A stretch of DNA of 64,000 bases from Anas platyrhynchos (Eukaryota > Chordata > Aves > Anseriformes > Anatidae): contig NC_092589.1 in assembly GCF_047663525.1 (NCBI RefSeq), forward strand, positions 27,711,001 through 27,775,000, read 5' to 3'. The stretch's first letter is position 1; each line of letters begins with the position of its first letter. Made by a program: the position numbers and the translations under genes. Under the pieces are notes generated by a model. That model did no database searches and was not told the origin of the DNA. It saw only the letters and a list, made by a program, of their open reading frames with translations. Of this stretch, positions 53,970 through 64,000 are shown in pieces.

Positions 53970-54001
<32 letters not shown>

Positions 54002-57000
54002 GTTAAATCCTAAATACATGAATTGTCTAAAGTGATGGAGGTAGACATGATTTGCCATTTCTGCACTCCCTGAACTATGTGCATTGTCTCATGACATGAA
54101 CACTTCCTGTCTTATTTCTTCACTTTTCCTGAAAGTGTCATAGCACCTGTCTTTGAACTGTGACACAACAGATTGGGCTGTGGCTGCTGAGGCTCTACAA
54201 GCCCACTTTGGTCTTGCCTCCTTTGCTACCTCAAACCAAGGTTTTGCCCAGTGATTCTCGTGCTCAGCAAGAGATCTTCCTATGTACCTGATGTCAAATG
54301 TTCAATGAATTTGGAGGATATATGTTATGTGTGTGAATTGATTACAGAAAGTCAAGTAACGTACAGTTAAGCTAAGTAGTGTCTCTTGGAAAACCAAACC
54401 CTGAACATTATCAATTAGTAATTACCTTTGACAATAAATTCATGTGGCCAGTTACTCTCACAGTTAAAAACCGATGTATTCTTTTCTTCTTTGGCATTTT
54501 TCCTTGTTTCATCCTCTTGTGATGTCTAATTACCAGAAGATAACTTAGCACAGTATAAATGCTTGCAGTCCTGTCTGATATGATTGCAGTCAACCTTGTA
54601 TCTTTCTCAGGTAAAATTTCTTACCTTTGTATAGGTGATTTTTTCCTATCTAGTGGATTCACCATAGATTATATTCAAATAGACATACTCGTTTCCTATA
54701 TCCTCTATTATATACACATCTCACATGCTTACAGTAAATATTTTCTACTTTAGGATTTTGTTGTAGAGGTAGTTTCTTTTTTATAACCATCCCTGCTTTT
54801 TGGAGTCAGATTTTATTTCTTCTTTTTTCTTTTTTTTCCCTGTAACTTCTTTTAGTGACTCAACTAACTTATCAGTTTCATCAAATAATTCAGTAATGCT
54901 TTATTTCCATGTTTACTTTTTTTTTTTTTTTTTTTTTTTTAATATTAATTCTCAGGTAAGGAACACTGATGAATTGGTTTAATGTTTTAGATGTTTAATT
55001 ACTGATAATTAATTTTGACTTGTAGTCAGTGGGAGTAACGTGCTTTTTGTTGTTGTTGTTGTTGGTTTACATCTCTTGTGTTGTTTACATTTTTTGTTTA
55101 CCTGGTTAAGAATGAGTCAATTATTCTTTATGTATTTCAGTAGAAATACAGGATAATGAATAGTTTTTGTATCAGTGTACAGCACATGGGTATTTTTGCA
55201 GGTTTCTATTTAAACACAGTAGCTTGGGTTAAGTAGCATAATAATACTTTTTTTTAAAAAAGCAAAAAACCTCACCTGTGGACTGATGATATTTTGGTTG
55301 TATGACTAAACAAATTCTGTTTCATTCACATGACTTTGTTTCATGCTGGTACAAACAAGTCAAAAAGTATTTGTCCTACAGGTCAGTGGAAGACTAGATT
55401 TAGAATAAAAGCACATGGTTTATCTTAATTTGTAATATCACAAGCAAGCTTGAATGCAGTGTAGCTGTTATGTGATGTACAGAATGTATATAACAGTGTG
55501 TATTAATGGGGGAAATCACAGAGGAGGAGAGGAAACTGGCGCGATTAAATTTCTAGGGGCACAAATAGAAAATTAGAGTGCTTATCAGAGTTTATCTTGC
55601 ACTGTACAGTTGTGTTGTTATTAAATCTTAAGGCTCTTCTTATGTGAGTGACTTCATAAATGCATTTATATTGGACTTTGGTCTTCTGCTGTTGCTTCCA
55701 TAATGGTCATATCACGTAGTTCGCATCAATGTGAAGATACCTGGAGTGAATTAGTAATTCTTGCTTGTGTCAGCTGGGAATATAAATATATAGCATATTC
55801 CAGGGGAAGGAATATATATGGAATCATATATATGGAATCTTTCTCAATGGAACAGCTTAAAATAAGGTGCCTGCACATGAATGTTTACAATTGTTATGAC
55901 TTAAAATATGCATATCATTACAGCATTTGCTTTCTGACTGTTCAATTAAGATGACCTAGGGTTTGAGAAGTGAGTTGAAATTATGGTAATATAAAGGCAT
56001 CTTGTACAATCAAAATTGTACCTGTTGCTGTGGTCATCTTCCTGGGTATCCTGTGTTTGATTTATCTTTAACATTTCAATTTCTGTCACTTTCCTGCGTG
56101 ATTAGGACAGATATTAGGGCTTGAGAGCATGCTGCTAACAGTATGTCATTGTCACAGGCAGTACCAATAAAAGCAGTAATACTATGCTTCTTGCTTCTAC
56201 AATCCTACAAGAGATGCACTGAAATAATAAATCCTTAGTCTCTTAGTTATGTTTTAAAACTGACAATACCTTCATAAACAACTTCAAATTTTCAAAAGCA
56301 TTAGAAATAGCTTGGAACCCCTTTGCTGTTTCTTGAGATGTGATTGATCTTTGCCATGCTTGAAGTGTCTTTTGACTCTTTGCTGCTTCAGTTGTCAATA
56401 ACTGTTGTTCTGAGCCTCCTAGGTTAAACTTAAACATGCGATGGTAAGTGCTTCTTCTATCTGAGGAAACAAAGATGTCTCTCTTTATTGGAAGGAGCCT
56501 TTGTTTGCTTAAGCAACAAGCCAGTGTTGTCTAGCACTGTTTGCAGCAGGTTTTAGTGAAGGATGTGCGTCATATGGCTTCTTCTCACCGAGGCTGGATA
56601 AAAATCTAGACCTATTTTCCTTCTGAAGTCAGGTTGCCATTTTCAGTGTAGCTAGCTGTATTGTTAGAGTTTGCCAGGTCAGACACTGACATAAATGAAG
56701 ACGGTGTTTCTTCTCCACCTACTGAGAAATGTTAAACCAGGAAATTGGATTTTCCACTGAGTCCCCTAGTGAAAAAAATAGAAGAGGCAGAAGTACAAGG
56801 GTAGAGTCCAGATTTGATTCAAAAACTTGGCTCATATTCAGAAGAGCACTTGAGAATATCAAACTATTAATGGCATTATGATCCCACGTGGCTGTAACAT
56901 CATTTTCTGAAAATGCTGAAGGAATTTGCATGGGTGCCACTGGTAACCTGAGTTGCACTTCAAGAGATTTGTTCTTATAACATCAACAACAAAATCGTTA

Positions 57001-57215
57001 TTTAAATAATGTTAGGTGTTTATGTTTTGTCTTATTATTGCCTATCTGTAAGAAATGTAGACTAATAAAACAAATGATATTTCTGTTAATTCCTGACCAA
57101 CCAGGTGCTCAGTTGAGCATTTTTCTTTTACTTGTCTGCCTTCAGTATGGCATCATGTCTGACTGATTAATTGAAAAGTAGGATTTTGAAATATCTAATT
57201 TTAGGGCCTTGACTT

Positions 57216-57278
57216 AAAAAACAAAAAAACAACCAACCAACCAACAACAACAAACAACAACAACAACAAAAAACACCG
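57216..57278. repeat. (CAA)n / (CCAA)n simple repeat
   Basis: A-rich array of caaccaaccaac and caacaacaacaa units, starting about 75 bp before a CR1 tail. Confidence 0.9.
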
Positions 57279-57351
57279 AACAAAAAAACCTCACAGGTTG
57301 AGGTAAGGATAAACAAATTAAAGGAAAAAAAGAAACTGTTAGTGTGAGGTC

Positions 57352-57420
57352 AGAGGTTGGACTCAATGATCTTGAGGTCTCTTCCAACCTAGAAATTCTG
57401 TGATTCTGTGTGATTCTGTG
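57352..57420 (+). mobile_element. CR1 LINE 3' terminal fragment
   Basis: Contains ggttggactcaatgatcttg followed by the ggtctcttccaacct motif, ending in three ATTCTGTG-type repeats. These are diagnostic of the CR1 3' end in sense orientation. Only about 70 bp remains. Confidence 0.92.
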
Positions 57421-57472
57421 AGAAGAGGGGGAGTGGGGGCAAAGGCTTCACAGAAGCAAAGAGCGAAAACTA

Positions 57473-57937
57473 TCATTCTCTACTTCCCATTGGCAGGCAA
57501 TGTTTGGCCACGTCTTGGGTAGCAGGGCCTGAATATACACAGTGATTGTTCGGGAGGGCTTGCGTTTGCATAACATGAGCACCCCCATGGGTGGCATTCC
57601 CCCCCCCCCAGACCCCCTGCTGCTGCGTGGGCTCCTCTCCACGGGCTGCAGCTCCAGCCCAGGGCCTGCTCCTGCAGGGGCTCTCTATGGGCTGCAGCCT
57701 CCTCCAGGCCACATCCACCTGCTCCACCGGGGGCTCCTCCACCTATGGGGGGCCTGCAGCATGGAGATCTGCTCCATGTGGGAACCATGGGCTGCAGGGG
57801 GGCAGCCTGCTCCACCAGGGGCCTCTCCATGAGACACAAGGGAACTTCTGCTGGCTGTCTGGTGTCCTCCTGCCCTCCTGCTGCACTGACCTGGGGGTCT
57901 GCAGGGCTGGTTCTCACTCCTCAGTTATCCAGCTGCT
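57473..57937 (+). mobile_element. LTR fragment(s), ERVL-like, truncated
   Basis: From about 57586 to 57937 the sequence parallels the internal tract of the LTR at 46771-47105 (cccatgggtggca, cccctgctgctgcgtgggct, ctccaggccac, cagcctgctccaccaggggc, gggtctgcagggctggttct) with scattered mismatches and small indels. The part at about 57473-57585 (cccattggcaggcaatgttt..., gattgttcgggagggcttgc...) has no counterpart at that position in the first LTR and recalls a different bird LTR family, so this piece may itself be chimeric. The right edge stops at ccagctgctggg, where CR1 sequence begins. Confidence 0.7.
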
Positions 57938-58634
57938 GGGAGAGGACCTTGAAATCTGTGCAAAGGAAAAGGATCTGGGGGTACTGATTCATGCTCACCT
58001 GAGCATGAGCCAGCAGTGTGCTCTGGTGGCCAAGAAGGCCAATGGCATCCTGGCTTGAATCAGGAATAGTGTAGGCAGCAGGGCCAGGCAGCTGATCATC
58101 CCCCCTCTATACTCTGCTCTGGTGAGGCCATACCTTGAGTACTGTGTTCAGCTTTGGGCCCATCAGTAGAAGAAGGACATGGAGGCCCTAGAACATGTCC
58201 AGGGAAGGGCTATGTGAAGTTGGTGAAGGGCCTGAAACACAAGTCCTGTGAGGAGCAGCTGAGGGCACTGGGATTATTTAATGTGGAGAAGAGGAGGCTC
58301 AGGGGAGTTCTTACTGCTTTCTACAACTACCTGAAAGGAAAGTATGGGGAGCTGGGGGTCGGTCTCTTCTCACAGGTAAATAATGATAGGACTAGAGAGA
58401 ATGGCCTCAGGTTGTGCCAGGAGAGGTTTAGTTTAGAAATTAGGAGACGTTTCTTCTCAGAGAGTGGTCAGGCATTGGAACAGGTTGCCCAGGGAGGCGG
58501 TGGAGTCACCGTCCTTGGGGGTGTTCAAGGAGAGGTGGTGCTTAGGGACATGGTTAGTGGGGTGATAATGGTAGTAGGGTAATGGTTGGACCAGATGATT
58601 CTGAAGGTCTCTTCCAACTTAATGATTCCATGAT
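57938..58634 (+). mobile_element. CR1 LINE, C-terminal RT region and 3' UTR, decayed
   Basis: Translation gives the recognisable C-terminal part of the CR1 reverse transcriptase protein: KDLGVLIHAHLSMSQQCALV then KKANGILA at about 57967-58058, and EEQLRALGLFNVEKRRLRG then YLKGKYGE in a later frame. Stops and frame changes break it. It continues into the 3' UTR (tggaccagatgattctgaag, ggtctcttccaactt) and ends near aatgattccatgat. No functional enzyme is encoded. It is the longest CR1 piece in the window and is joined directly to an LTR fragment on its left. Confidence 0.92.
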
Positions 58635-61248
58635 ATGACTGAATTCATGAGCAGTGAGATTGATTTGAGCTTTCTCTGCCTTTAAACTCAGAACTTCTGA
58701 AGTTGTAAACTTCTATTCATCAGACCTTAGCTGATGAATCACAAATTCACTATGTCAAAAAGAAAAATGCAGTATTCCCATCCTACATGAATGTGATACA
58801 CATGGCATTTAGTTCAGTTTCAAAACCCTCTGAGAATGTATGAAGAAGCACACTGATAAACTTGGCTTTCTGTCTGCATGTCTATGAAACTTGCCTGGGA
58901 GCTGCAATAATTTGCCTTTTAAGTTATTCTGGCAGGCAGAGTTATAATAAATTGATCCATAGTTATCAAGTGAGCATGTGAAAAAATGTGTAAGTAAATG
59001 ATTTTTTTTTCCATATTGCCAAAATGAAAATACATTGTAGACTTGTAATTTAAAGTACATTTTTATGATAGCAGAAGCTACATTTGCATCTACTCAAAGA
59101 AAATGAAGTTTCTCATGTAAACAAAATCCAATAGTTTGCTTAATCATCCATGAGATCTGGAATATTAAATTTATTGTTGACCTGTTTCTTAAGAAAAAAA
59201 AAAAGGCAAACATTTGGACTGTATCTTTTCAACTTCAAATTTTTATTTTTTCTTGTTGCTTTGAAAAGTCAGATGGGCAGCTATGTAAGACACAGGTACA
59301 ACAGGAAGTCCAAGTGCTGACTGCTCTGAGAGTTTGCCGGGGCAGTGGTAGTTTCAAACCACTGCCCTCATGGCTCGTCCACAGCTGTTGCTGTTCCACA
59401 GCTTCTGTGTAATGCAGAGCAACTGTGGACCATCTTTTCGTAGATAGTCTTATTCTATTGAGTATGCATTGTGAAAAACTTGAACTTGATTTGGAAGAAT
59501 TCTGTGTGCATTTTTTTTCAGGCGCAACTGAAACCAATATTAGATGCATTCCAAACATGTAAATTGTCATTTATTTATAATTATTCCAAAACCATTGATC
59601 CTAGACAATGTATGTCGAACGCTCAAAATTAGTTGGTCTTTGTTTTTTTTGCCTTCAGTTAGTTGTGATTACTTTTCCTTGTTTTAAAATGAAGACAATA
59701 ATGCTTTACTTCAGATGGTTTTCCCATGCCTTTGCATGGGATTCTTTGGTAATGCCTGTGAAGCTGTGAGGTGCTGGAGTGCTGCATCCTATAGGACAGC
59801 ACTTGGCCATGTACAAAACCTGGTAGTGGTTGGAATAGAGCGGTGTGTGATAAATACAGTGAGTTGGGGCACGTATTGGACACTAAAGGACAAACTGTTA
59901 AATATTTTTAGTTCTGTACACTGTTACAAGACTGTGTTCTGTGGGGGCCAAAAGATACATACTCATTAAGTGTGAAAAAATATTTTGTAATCCATATTTA
60001 TATGGCAGTTAAAACAAGGGATGCAGTGATCCAGAGGGAATCATCTAATGTTAATTAAGGTAATTGTGCACATACAGAGTGGTCCATCCAAGTTGTTAGG
60101 CACAGCTTGGCCCTCTGAGAGCAATTCCTGAATAAGATCAGGAACCATTTACCCTTTATTCTTTCCTTCAGTTATTCCAGTGCTCATGCGCTCCTCTGGT
60201 GCTTTTCTTCCTGCTGTCCTATCTGTAGTCTTTTCCTTCATGCCTCAAGAATATACAGTGTATATTAGCTCAATTTAACACTGAAAAATAAAGAAACTTA
60301 CACGAATTGTATCTCCATATACATTTGGCAGTGCAAATGTGATTTTCTCCTCTTGACCCACACTATCTTTCACCTTGCAGCAGCAATTAACACATAACAG
60401 AAAAGAAGTGCAAAATAAATGTAGTGTAGAGTTGCAGCTTATTTTGCATAATGCAAGGTGCAAGATAATCAAAATGCAAGATTTATATGTATTTATTTAT
60501 TTATTTATATTAGTGGCTATACTTGGCTATGTGTTGTCAGGAAAATGTGCCTTGTGTTTCACTATCCTTGTATTAGAAAATCAGAGTAACATGTCCATAA
60601 AAGAAAGTTTCCTAATGTTCTAATTCCTATGCATCCAGCACCTGGATATACAGCCCTCATAGAAGGCAAAAAGATGAACCATGCTGTACCAATGCTTTGT
60701 CAGAGAAAATAAACTTCTGCATGCTTTTAAATTATAGTGGATTTCGTAATAACTAGAGCAAGTTATACTTTTGCTGCAAATAATTATGCAGTCCCTGCAT
60801 CATTTTCAGAAGTAGGTTTTATTTTAATGTTTTCTAAGAAGTGTTAAAATGGCTGAATAAAAATGAATATTTCAAAACTTTTTGATAGTGTCTGGCATTA
60901 CTAACATACATAAAGAAAATGATCAGTTTTACTCCTAGCGCAAATGGGGATAAAAACTACATAAAGAATATAGAGGAGAATACATTTGCTAGTTTATGGA
61001 GCAACAGAACTCCAGAAATGGATGCAAAACTGTGTTGTGTGCTAAGTAATTTCAGGTGTGGAACAACAGAAACACTAGGTGAACTCTTTGAGTGTTTGTG
61101 TGGGAGTTGTCTGCATTCTCTTCTAGCAGTGCTTACAGTCTTTCTGTTCAGTTAAGTGCATTTGGGGATCTGAGTAAGTGAGATGGAATTGAAGACTTCA
61201 GGGCTTTGATCTGTGATATGCTTTTTCCTTTCAAGACGACTGCCTAAG
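58635..61248. other. Intronic AT-rich DNA, nothing recognised
   Basis: No exon, RNA gene or mobile element was recognised on either strand. A short (TTTA)n stretch lies near 60490. Confidence 0.5.
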
Positions 61249-61357
61249 AAATATATATACATAATATAAATATATATATAATATAAATATGTATATTAAA
61301 TGTATATAAATATTAATAATAATATATATATAATATATATACATAATATAAAAATAC

Positions 61358-61397
<40 letters not shown>

Positions 61398-61402
61398 GTA
61401 TT
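61249..61402. repeat. TA-rich microsatellite block, about 150 bp
   Basis: An extended, interrupted (TA)n array with taaatat and acata variants, ending in about 15 uninterrupted dinucleotides. It lies about 150 bp before a CR1 tail. Confidence 0.93.
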
Positions 61403-61551
61403 TTTTCCCCAAGTTTTTTAAATAATCATTTCTGTTGGATTTACATTCCCAATACTCTAGTAAAGCCTTTACATATCTTTACATATTCTAGCAACATTTA
61501 TGCTGAATGACAGTCAATCTTAGAGTTGTGCTTTCTATATAATTATCTTTC

Positions 61552-61884
61552 AGGGGCGACCTTATCGCACTCTACAAGTACCTTAAACCAGGTTGTAGGA
61601 AGATGGGGATTGGTCTATTCTTCCACGTGCCTGGAGATAGGATGAGGGGGAATGGGTTATAGTTGTGCCAGGGGAGGTTTAGGTTGGATATTGAGAAGAA
61701 TTTCCTTACTGAAAGGCATTGGAATAGGCTGCCCAGGGAAGTCTTACTGGAGGTCTTTAAAAGACGTTTAGATGTAGAGTTCAGTGATATGGTTTAGTGG
61801 AGGACTTGGTAGTGTTAGGACAAAGGTTGGACTAGGTGATATTGGAGGTCTCTTCCAAACTAGATGATTCTGTGATTCTGTGAT
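61552..61884 (+). mobile_element. CR1 LINE 3' end, 5'-truncated
   Basis: Contains caggggcgaccttatcgcac, tctacaagtacctt, gagggaatgggttatagttgtgcca-like text, ggttggatattgagaagaat, ggctgcccagggaagtctta and the terminal ggtctcttccaaactagatg followed by two ATTCTGTG repeats. It is in sense orientation relative to the receptor gene. Only the tail of the coding part and the 3' UTR remain. Confidence 0.93.
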
Positions 61885-64000
61885 CTTAGGTCTTCCTCCT
61901 AGGTGTATGAAATAACATAATTGAACTACTCTCAAATTCAAAAGTTATTGTTCTATTTACTCTGTAACAGTACCATGGTAAAAGAAAGCCAGGGCAACAT
62001 AGGAGAAACTAGATTTAATGAATATTTTTTCAGCGACTCTTGGCTATTTTGATTGCCTCTAGCAAGAAGTCTTTAGAAATTTCCTGTCTCCAGAGAGCTT
62101 GCTTTCAATAGCAGCTATAAATCTTCCAAATTGACTCATGGAAAAAAGTTAGTCTTAAAATCTCCTGTCCAATCTGCCATCTTCTCAATATTTTACAGAA
62201 AACTTTTCTCAAGAGTATTGTTATATTCACCCTAGTGTGTTGGTTAAAAGAGCTCTGGCTGTCACTGGGACACTTGCCATCTGGAATGGAGTGAATTATG
62301 GTCTCTAATATGGTGAATGCTAGGAACCTCAGTGGAAGGTGTGAGCCCCTTTGCACTAGGAGATTCATTTGAAAGGAAGTTTAAAAATGTCTAGTAATCA
62401 GTCTTTAGAGTGTGCAATTCACATTTTGGACTGCATAAAATGGATAAAAAATATTAATTAATATTAAAGGTAAGGATGTGGTAATCATAATAAAGGAGAA
62501 CTAAGGGACAAGTTACAGGTTATCGCAAAGGGAGCTAGAGTTAAGAGGGATGAAATCATTTGTGAGATTGATAACTGAGGTAGGTTTCTTTGTTGAAGAA
62601 ATAATGAAGAATCAAACGAATTAAGAAGCTTTTTACTGAACTGTTGCTTTACTTGTTCAGATGGTGCTTTTACACTACAAAAAAAATAATAAAATTGCTA
62701 CATTCTGGTCAACACTAGAAAAATTGTAAAAGCAAAACTCCCTGTTATTCATGGTGGTGTTTTATGGAGAGAATTGGATTTTCTGCTCTGTTCTTTCATG
62801 CTCTCAGGTGCTGGAAATTAGCTCATCCTTCTTTAAGGAGTAGCAAGACCCTGCATTTATTGCCCATCTCTGCTCTGGGTTTGAATCTAGCTGACTAACC
62901 AGGCAGCAGGAGAGGAATGAAAGAGAAAAGCTGCTGCTGCAGCTAGCAGCAGAAAGATCTGCAGGATGTCTTATAAGAACTTTAGTACTTAAAGAAGCTT
63001 GTTTTATTTTCTATTTAAATTTTTTTTAGGTAGCTTCTGTTTGACCTGATTTCTGTGCTGCTGAACTTATCAAAAAATAGGTAATCCGTGTGACTGATTT
63101 CATTAAACAAGAGCTTGATTTTTATCTTTTATGTGTGATGCTTAGAATTAGGAAATTGTGATTCTGCTGATTTCTTTTTTCTGTCTTTTTTTTTTTTTTT
63201 TTTTTTTTTCTGGACAACATTGTATTTCCAGACAATCAAGCAAATGAGCAGATCACCGATATTTTAAGATAGTCTTCTTATTGTTACTGCATTTTTGTGT
63301 TGCTTACATATTGATTTCACATAAATACATTTGTTTTGTAGTTACGGTTATTAAAGAGATTCAATCAGAAAGTAAGACACTTGCATAACATTCCTTAGGA
63401 TAGCATCCAAAAACGGTCATGAACTTAAAACAGTAAACTGGATGTTGAGTTTTTACTGCTTATTAAAATCTGAGATTCTCACACTAGAAATAGTTATCCT
63501 TTTTCATAAGAATAAATACTGTGACGAAATATAACTAATTTTTCATTATTAAAAAATTGTATCCATGGCTCTCTGGAATGATTTTACTTGCCATCATTTT
63601 GTTTGTGATACTGAAGCATGAGTAAGTTTTCTTCTAGCCTTCAGGTAACCTCAGAGCTCTTATACCATAAATTAGGAAATACAGCTGTGTTTGTGTCTTG
63701 ATTGCGTGATTGGTTTGGACAGGGGCAGGTCTTAGCACATATCAGAGAAATTCTGGATACATGAGTTTGTCAGGAGTCTTATCACTGATACGGCTATTCA
63801 GTGGAAAGGATTATCCTGTGATACCTATTCCTTTCTATAATTACTTTCCTAGACCTTGCAACAAATGAAAGGTAATATTCCACACAAAATGTGAGTAACC
63901 CCTTCAGTTGCTTGTATTGATTTACCCACTTGCAAAGGGGGACAGAAAGGAAGAGAAATGCTGCTGCTTTCAGTAATACAGAGGGAATATATAACATAGC
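61885..64000. other. Intronic AT-rich DNA, nothing recognised
   Basis: No exon, RNA gene or mobile element was recognised on either strand. It contains a 24-base T-run at 63186-63209. Confidence 0.5.

Larger units (their letters stand above)
47339..57215. other. Intronic AT-rich DNA, no further gene seen
   Basis: Apart from the listed simple repeats and the GC-richer patch at 51005-51660, nothing is recognised. T-runs are at 53973-54001 and 54917-54940, and an A-run at 52672-52688. The stretch 50640-50970 is non-repetitive and stays open for about 100 codons, but no family motif is seen. Confidence 0.55.
30648..64000 (+). other. RYR2: Intron 1 of the ryanodine receptor gene (partial)
   Basis: The sequence from the donor at 30648 to the window end is read as intron 1. 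I looked for the second exon, which in the family begins [D/E]DEVVLQC and contains LAAEG(F/L)GNRLCFLE, by checking each 'cagtgc/cagtgt' context and the translated frames. I found no match on the + strand. A first intron longer than 33 kb is in keeping with the long first introns of mammalian RYR2 and RYR3. The stretch otherwise contains repeats and AT-rich unique sequence, listed separately. This is inferred from the exon, not directly demonstrated. Confidence 0.7.

Noticed and set aside
57591..58582. Open frames of 142-155 codons resembling a protein
   Set aside because: They are remnants of LTR and CR1 reverse transcriptase sequence with stops and frame changes, so they are annotated as mobile elements.

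Overview
The window looks like a piece of a bird nuclear genome. It is AT-rich and gene-poor. Its interspersed repeats are 3' ends of CR1 LINEs, recognisable by the 'ggtctcttccaac...gattctgtgattctgtg' tail, and members of the avian ERVL-like LTR class. I cannot name the species.

Only one gene is securely visible. It is the first coding exon of a ryanodine receptor on the + strand, ATG at 30600 and splice donor at 30648. It encodes the 16 residues MAEGGEGEDEIQFLRT, the start of the RyR N-terminal domain. The best match is RYR2, with RYR3 as the alternative. The exon sits in a CpG island (about 30200-31090) that should hold the promoter. About 390 bp upstream of the ATG is an uninterrupted array of 24 GTCC/ATCC-type tetranucleotides, followed by a 16-bp direct duplication carrying GC boxes. 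G-rich runs follow the exon on the coding strand.

Layout: 1-29700 is upstream DNA with no recognisable exon. It contains simple repeats, small two-copy duplications, a GC-rich patch at 10745-11760 and one CR1 3' end at 21410-21652. From 29700 to 31090 lies the CpG-rich promoter, exon 1 and the start of intron 1. From 30648 to the window end I read the sequence as intron 1: I searched for exon 2 (beginning [D/E]DEVVLQC in the family) and did not find it, so intron 1 would exceed 33 kb. The intron holds a near-complete solo ERVL-like LTR (about 46271-47338), a composite of CR1, LTR and CR1 pieces (57352-58634), another CR1 tail (61552-61884), an antisense CR1 tail (39583-39660), several TA-rich blocks and many long T-runs.

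The six-frame open frames in the window are short, lack family signatures, or come from repeats and GC-rich DNA, so I do not annotate them as genes. I found no tRNA, rRNA, CRISPR array or multigene system. The most informative oddities are the tetranucleotide array in the promoter, the G-rich segment behind exon 1, and a strong excess of long T-runs over A-runs on the + strand that continues upstream of the apparent first exon.
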